From Muribaculaceae bacterium (lineage in GTDB: Bacteria > Bacteroidota > Bacteroidia > Bacteroidales > Muribaculaceae): a DNA stretch of 42,637 nt. Position 1 is the first letter of the stretch. Each line of letters opens with the position of its first letter. Under the pieces are notes generated by a model, which saw nothing but the letters and a program-made list of their open reading frames with translations, made no database searches and had not been told where the DNA came from. This document shows, piece after piece, positions 17,312 through 26,687 of the stretch. Position numbers and translations under genes: made by a program. Location of the stretch: NCBI GenBank assembly GCA_017483645.1, contig JAFUWD010000014.1, positions 1-42,637 of the forward strand, read 5' to 3'.

Positions 17312-19186
17312 ATGCAAAAACCTTCGCAACAACGAAGCCACAAGGTGCAGGGACAATGGTTGCCGACCACTCGCAAGGAGATGGATTATCTGGGGTGGGA
17401 ACAGGCTGATGTAATCCTGTTCACCGGAGATGCCTACATCGACCACCCGTCGATGGGCACCGCTGTCATTGGCCGTGTGCTGGAGGCGCATGGCTACAAG
17501 GTGGCCATCGTGCCCCAACCCAACTGGCGTGACGACCTGCGCGATTTCCGCAAGTTGGGCCGGCCACGATTGTTTTTCGGTGTAAGTGCAGGTGCTATGG
17601 ATTCGATGGTTAACCACTACACCGCTGCCCGTCGCCGGCGCAGTGACGATGCCTACACTCCCGATGGCCGTCCAGGCGCTCGCCCCGACTATCCCACCAT
17701 AGTATATAGTGACATCCTCAAGAAGTTGTGGCCCGATGTGCCTGTGGTTGCTGGAGGTATCGAGGCATCGATGCGGCGTCTGGCACATTATGATTATTGG
17801 CAGGATTGCATCAAACCATCCATTTTGGTTGGGTGTCGTGCCGACGTTTTGGTATATGGCATGGGCGAGAAACCCAATATACAGATTGCCGCGGCCTTGG
17901 CTTCGGGACAGACCATCGACCAAATTACTGACGTGCCGCAAACGGTGGTGCGCCGTCCCTTGCACGAAATGCCTTCCGCCACTACGTCGACCGACATCGT
18001 GCTTCACAGTTATGAAGAGTGCCTCGCCTCAAAGCGCTCCCATGCGGCCAATTTCAAAGTGATTGAGGAAGAGAGTAATTTGTGGCATGGCCACAATCTG
18101 TGGCAGGCCACTGGCGACGTGGCTGTGAAGGTGAATCGCACCAATGAGCCGATGACGACCGAGGAAATCGACGCGGCGTTCGACCTTCCCTACACGCGTC
18201 TGCCACATCCACGCTACCAAGGCAAGCGCATTCCTGCCTATGAGATGATTCGCCACTCGGTGTGCATGCACAGGGGGTGTTTCGGCGGGTGTGCGTTCTG
18301 CACTATCAGCGCTCACCAGGGGAAATTCATAGCGTCGCGCAGCAAAGAGTCGATTTTGCGCGAAGTGAAGCAAGTGACACGCATGGCCGACTTCAAGGGC
18401 TATATTTCTGACTTGGGCGGCCCCAGCGCCAACATGTACGCCATGCACGGGCGCGACCTCACCTTGTGCCAGCGTTGCCGCCGGCCATCCTGCCTGCATC
18501 CCAAGCCTTGCCCCAATCTCAACACCGACCATAGCGCACTGCTCGAAATCTATCATGCAGTCGATGCGTTGCCGGAAGTGAAAAAATCGTTCGTTGGCAG
18601 CGGTGTGCGCTATGACTTGTCGATGCACCGCACTGGCGATGAGCGGGTGGACCGTGCCAATGCTCAATACAACGAGGAACTGATTCGCTTCCACGTTTCG
18701 GGGCGGCTTAAAGTGGCTCCCGAGCATACCAGCGACCGCTTGCTCATGCTCATGCGCAAGCCGTCGTTCGACTTGTTCAGACGCTTCAAGGCGCTATTCG
18801 ACCGATTGAATGAACGTTATGGCCTGCGCCAGCAAATTATACCATATTTTATTTCGTCGCACCCAGGATGCACCGAGGAAGACATGGCCGAACTGGCAGC
18901 CATCACACGCGAGCTCGATTTCCATTTGGAGCAGGTACAGGACTTCACTCCCACGCCCATGACGGTGAGCACCGAGACTTATTGCACCGGACTGGCGCCC
19001 TATACTCTGCAATCGGTCTATTCGGCCCACGACAAGCAGGAGAAACTGGCTCAGCGCAAATTTTTCTTCTGGTACGACAAAGCCTATAAACGCGACATCG
19101 AGGCTTCGTTGCGCCGTTTGCACCGCCCCGATTTGATGAAACGCCTTTACGGCTCCATGGCTCCCCATAAAAAGCCCTTTAAATAA
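17312..19186 (+). CDS. YgiQ family (UPF0313) radical SAM protein
   Basis: The 624-residue protein has the YgiQ layout. The N-terminal domain (residues 1-200) contains LPTTRKEMDYLGWEQADVIL and TGDAYIDHPSMG. A radical SAM domain has the cluster ligands C323-x3-C327-x2-C330 in HRGCFGGCAFCTIS. The C-terminal part includes FVGSGVRYDL, VAPEHTSDR and VQDFTPTPMTVSTETYCTG. The reaction is unknown. The start at 17312 is chosen because it follows a promoter directly and matches the family N-terminus; the frame stays open upstream to 17114, but that part is promoter DNA. No terminator is evident after it. Confidence 0.95.
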   Translation: MQKPSQQRSHKVQGQWLPTTRKEMDYLGWEQADVILFTGDAYIDHPSMGTAVIGRVLEAHGYKVAIVPQPNWRDDLRDFRKLGRPRLFFGVSAGAMDSMVNHYTAARRRRSDDAYTPDGRPGARPDYPTIVYSDILKKLWPDVPVVAGGIEASMRRLAHYDYWQDCIKPSILVGCRADVLVYGMGEKPNIQIAAALASGQTIDQITDVPQTVVRRPLHEMPSATTSTDIVLHSYEECLASKRSHAANFKVIEEESNLWHGHNLWQATGDVAVKVNRTNEPMTTEEIDAAFDLPYTRLPHPRYQGKRIPAYEMIRHSVCMHRGCFGGCAFCTISAHQGKFIASRSKESILREVKQVTRMADFKGYISDLGGPSANMYAMHGRDLTLCQRCRRPSCLHPKPCPNLNTDHSALLEIYHAVDALPEVKKSFVGSGVRYDLSMHRTGDERVDRANAQYNEELIRFHVSGRLKVAPEHTSDRLLMLMRKPSFDLFRRFKALFDRLNERYGLRQQIIPYFISSHPGCTEEDMAELAAITRELDFHLEQVQDFTPTPMTVSTETYCTGLAPYTLQSVYSAHDKQEKLAQRKFFFWYDKAYKRDIEASLRRLHRPDLMKRLYGSMAPHKKPFK

Positions 19187-19303
19187 TCTTAATATGGCTT
19201 AAATTGAGCCGGGCTTGAACATTGGCTGTTCCGAAAACGGCAAAATAACACAAAAAAAGGGCAAAAAGTCACATTTTTTTATTTATGTTAAGATATTATT
19301 TTG

Positions 19304-19311
19304 TAATTTTG
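19304..19311 (+). promoter_or_regulatory. -7 box before the serine palmitoyltransferase gene
   Basis: TAATTTTG matches the -7 consensus. The -33 region is only T-rich (TTTA at 19282-19285). The start codon lies 35 nt downstream. Confidence 0.55.
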
Positions 19312-19346
19312 CAAACTGATAAAATCACAACGCAACGTATAACCTC

Positions 19347-20534
19347 ATGAAGTTATTACAAGAAAAGTTAGCGAAATACCAAGTGCCGCAGCAGGCCAAG
19401 GCAGCCGGCATCTATCCCTATTTCCGTGCCATCTCCAGTGAGCAAGACACTGAAGTGATTATCAAAGGGAAGAAGGTGCTGATGTTTGGTTCCAATTGTT
19501 ATAGCGGCCTGGTGAATCATCCCAAAATTAAGCAAGCTGCCATCGAAGCCACTAAGAAATACGGCACGGGCTGTGCGGGTTCGCCTTTCCTGAATGGCAC
19601 GCTTGACATTCACAAGCAACTGGAGCGTCGCCTTGCCGATTATGTGGGTAAAGAGGACGCCATGATTTACAGCACCGGTTTCGGAGTGAATCTGGGTGTG
19701 GTGTCGACGCTCACGAGCCGTGAGGACTATATCCTGTGGGATGAGCAAGACCATGCATCTATTATCGAGGGCAGGCGCTTGTCGTTCTCCAATTCGCTTA
19801 AGTACAAGCACAACGATATGGACTCGCTGGAGAAACAGCTCCAAAAGTGCGAGCCCGACCGAGTGAAACTCATTGTCACCGACGGTGTTTTCTCGATGGA
19901 GGGCGATGTGTGCAAGCTGCCTGAAATCGTTGACTTGGCACGTAAGTACAAGGCCAGCATCATGGTTGACGAAGCTCACGGAATCGGTGTGTTCGGCCGT
20001 GGCGGCCGAGGCGTTTGCGACCACTTTGGCTTGGCCGACGAGGTGGACCTTATCATGGGCACGTTCAGCAAGTCGTTTGCCTCGCTGGGTGGTTTCATCG
20101 CCACCGACGAAGTGATTACCAACTATCTGCGTCATCACTCGCGCAGTTATATTTTCACGGCGAGCATCACCCCGGCGTCTACGGCCGCTGTAGGCGCTGC
20201 GCTCGACATCATGGAGAGCGAGCCCGAGCGGCAGCAGCACTTGTGGGACATCACTCGCTATGCGCTCAACGGTTTCCGTGAGATGGGATGCGAGATTGGT
20301 GCCACTGAGACACCTATTATCCCGCTATTCATCCGTGATAACAACAAGACGTTTGCCATCACCCGCGACCTGCTCGAAGAAGGCATCTTTGTCAATCCTG
20401 TGGTGTCGCCGGCAGTAGCACCTACCGACACACTTATCCGTTTCAGCCTGATGGCTACCCACACCAAGGAGCAGGTGACCACGGCATTGGAGAAAATCCA
20501 AAAGGTATTCCGCAACTACGGCCTCATCCCCTGA
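19347..20534 (+). CDS. spt: Serine palmitoyltransferase (alpha-oxoamine synthase family)
   Basis: The 395-residue PLP enzyme condenses L-serine with a long-chain acyl-CoA to 3-ketosphinganine, the first step of sphingolipid synthesis. K242 in GTFSKSFASLGG is the PLP lysine and DEAH (208-211) is the cofactor-binding motif. LLQEKLAKY, LMFGSNCYSGL, GTGCAGSPFLNGTLD, LKYKHNDM and GRGVCDHFGL agree with the Bacteroides enzyme as I remember it. Glycine C-acetyltransferase (kbl) is the close alternative in this superfamily, but the N-terminus and the LKYKHND motif favour Spt. The gene is single, with a terminator at 20561-20608. Confidence 0.88.
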   Translation: MKLLQEKLAKYQVPQQAKAAGIYPYFRAISSEQDTEVIIKGKKVLMFGSNCYSGLVNHPKIKQAAIEATKKYGTGCAGSPFLNGTLDIHKQLERRLADYVGKEDAMIYSTGFGVNLGVVSTLTSREDYILWDEQDHASIIEGRRLSFSNSLKYKHNDMDSLEKQLQKCEPDRVKLIVTDGVFSMEGDVCKLPEIVDLARKYKASIMVDEAHGIGVFGRGGRGVCDHFGLADEVDLIMGTFSKSFASLGGFIATDEVITNYLRHHSRSYIFTASITPASTAAVGAALDIMESEPERQQHLWDITRYALNGFREMGCEIGATETPIIPLFIRDNNKTFAITRDLLEEGIFVNPVVSPAVAPTDTLIRFSLMATHTKEQVTTALEKIQKVFRNYGLIP

Positions 20535-20560
20535 GAAATTATACCTTAATATAATACTAA

Positions 20561-20608
20561 CAAGGCATCTTGCCGGCATTGTCGCCGCAAGATGCCTTGT
20601 TGGTTTTT
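20561..20608 (+). terminator. Terminator after spt
   Basis: CAAGGCATCTTGC (20561-20573) pairs perfectly with GCAAGATGCCTTG (20587-20599), followed by TTGGTTTTT. The rest of the 315-nt gap (20535-20849) is AT-rich and holds only the promoter of the next gene. Confidence 0.9.
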
Positions 20609-20766
20609 CGCGCTTTCTTCATCGTGCCTGTGTGCTTGTCACTTGTTTTCTTCTGCCCATGACATGTTGTGGGTGGTAATAAAAAAGTTTGAAGTAGGGT
20701 GTTTTTTCTTTTATAAATACTTGCATAGAATATTTTTTTTGCTTGGTCAAAAAAAAATTGCCAAAA

Positions 20767-20799
20767 TTGCTTGCTTAATGATTTTTATTACTAATTTCG
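20767..20799 (+). promoter_or_regulatory. Promoter of the pRiA4b ORF-3-like gene
   Basis: TTGC (20767-20770), 21 nt, TAATTTCG (20792-20799). The gene starts 50 nt downstream, giving a short AT-rich leader. Confidence 0.5.
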
Positions 20800-20849
20800 C
20801 AGTGTGATACAATAGAACATTCATTAAACAGACACGATACAATTTTATT

Positions 20850-21395
20850 ATGGTTTACAAATTTCTTGTAGGATCGGAAGAGGCTGAGAATTTTAAACTT
20901 GAAATCGCCATCGACTCAGAGGACACTTTTTTGCGCTTGCGAAATGCTATCCTCGATGCGGCCGGGTATTCCAAGGACCAGATGGATTCGTTCTACATCT
21001 GTGACGACGACTGGGTGAAAGAGAAGGAAGTAACTTTTGTTGACATGGGAACCGACAGCGACGAAGATATTTGGCTCATGGACGAGACACCGCTCGCCGA
21101 GCTGATTGAGGACGAAGGGCAAAAACTCAAATTTGTGTTCGATTATGTCACCGAGCGCTATTTCTTCATGAAACTGAGCGAGGCAATTCCCGGCAAAACG
21201 CTCCACGACCCCCTGTGCCAGCGTAAGGAGGGAAAGGCACCGAAGGAGAGCGTCGACTTCGAGACGTTCAGCCCGGCTGCGGTGAAGATAGTGGACACAT
21301 CTATCGACGATCTGGATGCCGAGTTCTATGGTGAAGATGAGTTCGACGAAGAGGAAATCAGTGACTTCGGTGAGCTTGAAGACGGCATCCAATGA
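20850..21395 (+). CDS. Plasmid pRiA4b ORF-3 family protein (IS1096 TnpR-like fold)
   Basis: The 181-residue acidic protein fits the pRiA4b ORF-3 family. It shows the usual start (YKFLVGSEEAENFKLEIAID), the LRLRNAILDAAGYSKDQMDSFY segment, and the core LMDETPLAELIEDEGQKLKF with VFDYVTERYFFMKL. The C-terminal third is very acidic (AEFYGEDEFDEEEISDFGEL). The biochemical role is unknown, and the link to transposons is only by family name; no transposase lies beside it. It is flanked by its own promoter and a strong terminator, so it is an independent unit. Confidence 0.85.
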   Translation: MVYKFLVGSEEAENFKLEIAIDSEDTFLRLRNAILDAAGYSKDQMDSFYICDDDWVKEKEVTFVDMGTDSDEDIWLMDETPLAELIEDEGQKLKFVFDYVTERYFFMKLSEAIPGKTLHDPLCQRKEGKAPKESVDFETFSPAAVKIVDTSIDDLDAEFYGEDEFDEEEISDFGELEDGIQ

Positions 21396-21440
21396 CGCTG
21401 CCGGCCAGAGTTAAGAAATCAACTGTTATTCAAATAACAA

Positions 21441-21486
21441 CAATCATGGCGGCCGCTTCTCTATCTGAGGGCGGCCGCCATGATTG
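21441..21486. terminator. Bidirectional terminator with a 16-bp perfect stem
   Basis: CAATCATGGCGGCCGC (21441-21456) pairs perfectly with GCGGCCGCCATGATTG (21471-21486); TAATTTTC follows. It lies between the converging pRiA4b ORF-3-like and META-domain genes. Confidence 0.85.
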
Positions 21487-21512
21487 TAATTTTCAAGGAT
21501 TGATGGAGTGGC

Positions 21513-22367
21513 TCAACGGGTCAGGGTGGTGCGGTCGAGCACCAGCACAATGCGTCCCTTGTGGTCAAGCAGTGCCACCTGCGCATCGTTGATGCGCTTG
21601 CAGCTCTCGGTCTGTTCCAGCGCCACGAGAATGGCGGTCTCGGTAGTCATGTCGTCGCACACGTTGCCTGTGGTGTGGATGTCCTCGAACTGGATGGCAT
21701 AGTCCTTGCTGGCGTCGATGTGGATGGCTCCGTTGATGATGTTGCAGCCGGTATTGCCGTGAATTGTCTGCATGGTGGCATCAATCACCATTCTAACGTT
21801 TTTGTCGAGGACACTCACGCCATCGGCCTCACGCACTATCCACACTCCGTTCATCAGGTCTAAATTGTGGTGTTTCAGCACCATGATTACTTGACCCTTG
21901 TTGTTCATCAAGTTCAGATACTCGATGTTGTACTGCGTGCTCATGGTCATGCGGTGAACCTCGGAAAGGGCTTTCAGTATGTCGCGCTCACGCGTGGCGC
22001 TGTGGCAACTGCGCTCGGTGGTCACAAAGTCCATGAAACTGATGTTGGCTCCAGTTTGCTGGAAACGTCCGTTCAAGTCGTTGCAGCCCGTGCTGCCGTA
22101 AACCTTGAAATTGGTGAAGTCCAGATACAGGTAGGCGCGGTCGGGCGTTGAGACCGGTTTCTTGCGCAGTGTCACGATGTCCCACTCGCCCTCCAGTTGC
22201 TTTTTGGCATTGGTGATGGTAACCGGAGTCATGGGTTGCTCCACGGGCTGAGTTTTGTCGATGCTCACCTCGGTTTTGGCATATTTTTTTTGTTTCTTCT
22301 TGCCGTGCATGGTGGCCGGACACAATGTTAGGGCCGCCACAAGGCTCAGGATGATGATATTCTTCAT
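21513..22367 (-). CDS. Exported protein with two META (HslJ-like) domains
   Basis: The 284-residue protein has a signal peptide (MKNIIILSLVAALTLCPAT) and a short basic segment (GKKKQKKYAK). Two META domains follow, each with the family signature: GSTGCNDLNGRF in the first and GNTGCNIINGA in the second. Each also carries a later Cys (ERSCHSATRER and GNVCDDMTTE). META proteins such as HslJ are outer-envelope proteins linked to heat or antibiotic stress, but their action is unknown. The start at 22367 is preferred over an ATG 63 nt upstream, since only this one places the signal peptide at the N-terminus and the upstream one overlaps the promoter. Confidence 0.88.
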   Translation of the reverse strand: MKNIIILSLVAALTLCPATMHGKKKQKKYAKTEVSIDKTQPVEQPMTPVTITNAKKQLEGEWDIVTLRKKPVSTPDRAYLYLDFTNFKVYGSTGCNDLNGRFQQTGANISFMDFVTTERSCHSATRERDILKALSEVHRMTMSTQYNIEYLNLMNNKGQVIMVLKHHNLDLMNGVWIVREADGVSVLDKNVRMVIDATMQTIHGNTGCNIINGAIHIDASKDYAIQFEDIHTTGNVCDDMTTETAILVALEQTESCKRINDAQVALLDHKGRIVLVLDRTTLTR

Positions 22368-22399
22368 GTATAAATAGGTGTCAATGATAAATAAACCTT

Positions 22400-22431
22400 C
22401 AAATTTCGCTATTTTTCTTAAATGATGCAAA
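22400..22431 (-). promoter_or_regulatory. Promoter of the META-domain gene
   Basis: Minus strand: TTTG (22428-22431), 20 nt, GAAATTTG (22400-22407). The -7 box has one mismatch in its first position. Confidence 0.55.
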
Positions 22432-22434
22432 TTG

Positions 22435-22468
22435 TTTCGGTACTTTTAAGTTTTTATAGTTATTTTTG
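22435..22468 (+). promoter_or_regulatory. Promoter of the TPR gene
   Basis: TATTTTTG (22461-22468) is a perfect -7 box; TTTC (22435-22438) is a possible -33 with a long 22-nt spacer. It lies back to back with the META promoter. Confidence 0.5.
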
Positions 22469-22490
22469 TTTCCCTTTCTTAATGGATTGA

Positions 22491-24566
22491 ATGAAGATGA
22501 AGGTGAAAAATAGAGTGATGAGCGTCGTGGCGATGATGGCCTTGGCGTGTGCTGCCGCATGGGCGCAAATCAACACCGACCAGGTGATAGCTATCGGGCG
22601 TAACGCACTCTACTTTGAGGATTACATCCTTTCCATCCAGTATTTCAATCAGGTAATCAAGGCCAAGCCGTTCCTTGCTGAGCCTTATTTCTACCGGGCT
22701 GTGGCAAAAATAAACCTTGAGGACTATAACGGCGCCGAGCAGGATGCCACCCTGGCCATTGAGCGCAACCCCTTTATCGTGGATGCCTATCAGGTGCGCG
22801 GTGTGGCGCGTCAAAATCGTCGCGACTTTGCCGGTGCGGTGGCCGACTACGCCGAGGGCCTCCGGCTCATGCCCGAGGAAAAAGTGTTCATGATGAATTC
22901 GGCCGTGTGCTATGGTGAGCTGCACGATTACGATGCCGCTCTGAAGGCCTACGACCGCCTGCTTGCCATCGACCCGCACAACGACCGTGCGCAGCTGGGG
23001 CTGGCCCACCTGTATCTGATGCGCAAAGACACTGTCGAAGCGCTCAAGCATATTGATCGTTCATTGGAATTGTCGAAAAACAATGCAGGAGCTTATGTGA
23101 TGAGAGCTGCAATCGTGACTCGCACACGCAACGACTACGAGCAGGCTCTCGCCGACATGGACGAGGCCATCAAACTCGAACCCCTTCAGGCGGGATATTT
23201 CATTAACCGGGCATTCATCAAGTACAACCTCGACGACTATTTCGGGGCTATGGCCGACTATGATTACGCTGTGGGGCTGAACCCAGCAAGTATCGAGGCG
23301 CATTTCAACCGCGGCTTGCTGCTGGCCGAGGTGGGGGAGAACAACAAAGCCATCACCGACTTTAGCTATGTGTTGCAAAGCGACCCTCACAACTTCATGG
23401 CACTCTATAACCGCGCCATGCTTTACTTCCGCACCGGGCAGTACCGTCATGCTGTGCGCGACTACGATGAGGTTCTGAAAAAATACCCCAATTTCGAGGC
23501 CGGCTTCATGGCGCGAGGCGAGGCGAAACGCCGCATGGGCGACGCGCGCGGCAGCAATGCCGACTATGAGCACGCCTTGTCGCTGTTCAAGCGCAAGAAG
23601 ACACACGTTTCCGACTTCAATCCGGCCGAGATAGAAGTGAATGCGGCGATCCGCAAACGTGAGCAGCAAGAACTCACTGGCCAGGCCGAACCTGAGACCG
23701 AGGAGGAAATCATGAATCGCTTCAACACGTTGCTCACCGTGGCGCCCGAGAATCCAATCAAGCCCGAATATGCCAATAAGCAGCGAGGTCGCATTCAGAA
23801 CACCAACGTGGAGATTGAACCCGAGCCCATGATGATGCTCACCTATTATCCGCGTGACAACAAGCTCAACGGCAAGACGTACTACATGCGCGAGATAACC
23901 GAGCTCAATGAGTCGCGACTCCTGCCGGCCACCCTGGCCCTGGTGAGCGGTGAGCAACGCCTCAATGAAGACGAGATTAAACGCCACTTTGCAAGCATTG
24001 AGTACTACGACGGCCTTTTGGCCACGGCGAAGCCTCGTTCGGTCGACTATTTTGCCCGGGGAATGGACTACCTGCTGGTGAAAAATCCCGCTGCGGCGCT
24101 GGCCGACGCTGACCGTGCCATCGCCATGAGCCCCAAGTTTGCCATGGCCTATTTGCTGCGTGCCTGTGCTCACTACATGCTCTACCAGATGGGGCATAAC
24201 ACCGTGGCTGGCGACGGCGATCCGTTGGCCGACGTGCAGGCGCGTGCCATGTTGCGGCAGCGTGAGGACGCCGCAGCCTTGCAACTGGTGCTCGACGACA
24301 TCGATGCCATGCTGGAGCTGTCGCCAAAGAATGTGTATGCCTACTACGACAAGGGTAACGCCTGTATGCTTCAGACCGACTACACCAGTGCCATCAGTTG
24401 CTACACGAAGGCCATTGAGCTCAAGCCCGACCTGGGGGAGGCCTATTACAATCGCGGGCTGATGTACCTCAGGCTGGGCAACAAAGAGCGCGGTGTGGCC
24501 GACCTCAGCCAGGCCGGTGAGCTGGGCATCCTGCCCAGCTACAATGTGCTCAAACGCATGCAATGA
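22491..24566 (+). CDS. Exported tetratricopeptide repeat protein
   Basis: The 691-residue protein has a signal peptide (MKMKVKNRVMSVVAMMALAC through AWA, then QINTDQ). TPR units span most of the length: at least nine consecutive 34-residue repeats from about residue 30 to 380 (for example AEPYFYRAVAKINLEDYNGA and EAHFNRGLLLAEVGENNKAI). A non-TPR spacer with acidic segments follows, and two or three more units close the protein (NVYAYYDKGNACMLQTDYTS and EAYYNRGLMYLRLGNKERGV). It should be a periplasmic scaffold, and no enzyme domain is seen. The spacer (about 390-500) holds PKPEYANKQRGR-like linkers of unknown role. Partners cannot be named from the context. Confidence 0.9.
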   Translation: MKMKVKNRVMSVVAMMALACAAAWAQINTDQVIAIGRNALYFEDYILSIQYFNQVIKAKPFLAEPYFYRAVAKINLEDYNGAEQDATLAIERNPFIVDAYQVRGVARQNRRDFAGAVADYAEGLRLMPEEKVFMMNSAVCYGELHDYDAALKAYDRLLAIDPHNDRAQLGLAHLYLMRKDTVEALKHIDRSLELSKNNAGAYVMRAAIVTRTRNDYEQALADMDEAIKLEPLQAGYFINRAFIKYNLDDYFGAMADYDYAVGLNPASIEAHFNRGLLLAEVGENNKAITDFSYVLQSDPHNFMALYNRAMLYFRTGQYRHAVRDYDEVLKKYPNFEAGFMARGEAKRRMGDARGSNADYEHALSLFKRKKTHVSDFNPAEIEVNAAIRKREQQELTGQAEPETEEEIMNRFNTLLTVAPENPIKPEYANKQRGRIQNTNVEIEPEPMMMLTYYPRDNKLNGKTYYMREITELNESRLLPATLALVSGEQRLNEDEIKRHFASIEYYDGLLATAKPRSVDYFARGMDYLLVKNPAAALADADRAIAMSPKFAMAYLLRACAHYMLYQMGHNTVAGDGDPLADVQARAMLRQREDAAALQLVLDDIDAMLELSPKNVYAYYDKGNACMLQTDYTSAISCYTKAIELKPDLGEAYYNRGLMYLRLGNKERGVADLSQAGELGILPSYNVLKRMQ

Positions 24567-24628
24567 CATTTGCCGAAATGCCCATTCAAATAAATGAGGC
24601 AATTCGCTTAACTTGCACTATTTTTTAT

Positions 24629-24636
24629 TATCTTTG
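24629..24636 (+). promoter_or_regulatory. -7 box of the thrS operon
   Basis: TATCTTTG is a perfect -7 box 67 nt before thrS. The -33 element is poor (TTCG at 24603-24606). The leader of about 60 nt shows no T-box, as expected for this phylum. Confidence 0.6.
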
Positions 24637-24703
24637 CGGGTGATTTACAAACCGACGTTGTGTTGTTGTAGGACACGGCGCAATACAATTTATATTAAGC
24701 ATT

Positions 24704-26644
24704 ATGATTAACATTACTTTTCCTGACGGAAACGTGAAGCAATTTGAGAGCGGAATCACCCCCTATCAGATTGCCGAGAGCATCAGCGCCGGGCTGGCTC
24801 GTAACATCCTGGCTGCTAAGTTGAACGACGAGGAATGGGATGTTTCCCGTCCTGTCACTACCGATGGTACCATCCAGTTCTTCAAGTGGGAAGACCCTGA
24901 AGGCAAACACGCCTTCTGGCACACCAGTGCCCACTTGCTGGCCGAGGCTCTTCAAGAGTTGTACCCGGGTGTGCAATTCGGTATCGGCCCCGCCATTGAG
25001 AACGGGTTTTATTACGACATCGACCCGGGTGAGCACCAAATCACCAGCGCCGACTTCGACAAAATTGAGAAAAAGATGGCCGAACTCGTAGCCCGCAAAG
25101 AGGCCGTGGTGCGTAGCAACATCAGCAAGGCCGACGCGCTGAAGTTTTTCGGCGACGGAGGACAGACACTCAAATGCGAGCTCATCAGCGAGCTTGAGGA
25201 CGGACATATCTCCACATATACACAAGGCCGGTTCACCGACCTGTGCCGCGGCCCGCACATCCCGAGCACCGAGCCCATCAAAGCAGTGAAAATCCTGTCG
25301 CTGGCCGGAGCCTACTGGCGTGGCGACGAGAAGCGCCCGCAGCTGGTGCGCGTGTACGGCATTTCCTTCCCCAAGAAGAAGATGCTCGACGAGTATCTGG
25401 TGATGCTTGAGGAGGCCAAGAAACGCGACCACCGCAAGATTGGCAAGGAGATGGAGCTGTTCGCCTTCTCACAGAATGTGGGTGCTGGCCTGCCGCTGTG
25501 GCTGCCCAAGGGTGCGGCCCTGCGCAATCGCCTGCAGGACTTCTTGGCTAAGATTCAGAAGAAGTACGGCTACCAGCAAGTGGTGACTCCGCACATCGGC
25601 AACAAGATGCTTTATGTCACCAGCGGACATTACGCCAAATACGGCAAGGATTCGTTCCAGCCCATTCATACGCCCGAAGAGGGAGAAGAATACCTGCTCA
25701 AACCCATGAACTGCCCGCACCACTGCGAGATTTACCGCACGGCGCCGCGCAGCTACCGCGACTTGCCGTTGCGCTTTGCCGAGTTCGGCACGGTCTACCG
25801 CTATGAGCAGAGCGGTGAACTTCATGGGCTCACTCGCGTGCGCTGCTTCTGTCAGGACGACGCGCACTTGTTCTGCACGCCCGACCAGCTGAAACAGGAA
25901 TTTTTGGGTGTGATGGACATCATTTCGTTCATCTTCAGTATCTTTGGATTTGATTACGAGGCGCAAATCTCACTGCGTGACCCCAGCCATCCAGAAAAAT
26001 ATGTGGGCAGTGACGAGAATTGGGAGAAAGCCGAGCGCGCCATTATCGAGGCTTGCGAGGAAAAGGGGCTCAAAGCCCGTCAGGAAACCGGTGAGGCGGC
26101 TTTCTACGGCCCCAAGCTCGACTTTATGGTGAAGGACGCCCTGGGCCGCCGCTGGCAGCTGGGCACCATCCAGGTCGATTACAACCTGCCCGAGCGCTTC
26201 GGGCTGGAATACACCGGCGCCGACAACCTCAAGCACCGTCCGGTGATGATTCACCGTGCGCCCTTTGGCTCGCTGGAGCGCTTCATCGCCGTGCTGCTCG
26301 AGCACACCGCAGGCAAGCTGCCGCTGTGGCTCGTTCCCGACCAGTGCGTGGTGCTGCCCATCAGCGAGAAATACAATGACTATGCTCACCGCGTGATGAA
26401 CGAGCTCAACGCCCTCGACGTGCGTGCCACCATTGACGAGCGCAACGAGAAAATCGGGCGCAAAATCCGTGATAATGAGCTCAAACGCATCCCCTATCTG
26501 CTCATCGTGGGCGAAAAAGAAGAGGCTTCGGGCGAAGTTTCTGTAAGAAAACAGGGCGAAGGTGATAAAGGTTCGAAAAAAATTGCTATCTTTGCAGCCG
26601 AAATAAATGACGAAGTGGCCCGGATGACGAATTTTAATGTCTGA
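24704..26644 (+). CDS. thrS: Threonyl-tRNA synthetase
   Basis: The 646-residue class II synthetase charges tRNA-Thr. It has an N-terminal TGS domain (1-62) and an editing domain with HTSAH (73-77) and the later CRGPH motif. The catalytic core contains C337 in [10 protein letters not shown] as a zinc ligand, and a motif 2 region around [19 protein letters not shown]-terminal anticodon-binding domain is also present. Length and domain order are standard. It heads the thrS-infC-rpmI-rplT cluster and ends 43 nt before infC. Confidence 0.99.
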   Translation: MINITFPDGNVKQFESGITPYQIAESISAGLARNILAAKLNDEEWDVSRPVTTDGTIQFFKWEDPEGKHAFWHTSAHLLAEALQELYPGVQFGIGPAIENGFYYDIDPGEHQITSADFDKIEKKMAELVARKEAVVRSNISKADALKFFGDGGQTLKCELISELEDGHISTYTQGRFTDLCRGPHIPSTEPIKAVKILSLAGAYWRGDEKRPQLVRVYGISFPKKKMLDEYLVMLEEAKKRDHRKIGKEMELFAFSQNVGAGLPLWLPKGAALRNRLQDFLAKIQKKYGYQQVVTPHIGNKMLYVTSGHYAKYGKDSFQPIHTPEEGEEYLLKPMNCPHHCEIYRTAPRSYRDLPLRFAEFGTVYRYEQSGELHGLTRVRCFCQDDAHLFCTPDQLKQEFLGVMDIISFIFSIFGFDYEAQISLRDPSHPEKYVGSDENWEKAERAIIEACEEKGLKARQETGEAAFYGPKLDFMVKDALGRRWQLGTIQVDYNLPERFGLEYTGADNLKHRPVMIHRAPFGSLERFIAVLLEHTAGKLPLWLVPDQCVVLPISEKYNDYAHRVMNELNALDVRATIDERNEKIGRKIRDNELKRIPYLLIVGEKEEASGEVSVRKQGEGDKGSKKIAIFAAEINDEVARMTNFNV

Positions 26645-26687
26645 TGGGGCTACATTGTCGTGTACTGATAACTATTAAAATTACTTG

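Noticed and set aside
20850-21395. Active transposon around the pRiA4b ORF-3-like gene
   Set aside because: No transposase or inverted repeat is beside it; the family name alone does not show mobility.
24567-24703. T-box or other tRNA-sensing leader before thrS
   Set aside because: The leader is about 60 nt, with no specifier hairpin or terminator; T-boxes are not expected in this phylum.
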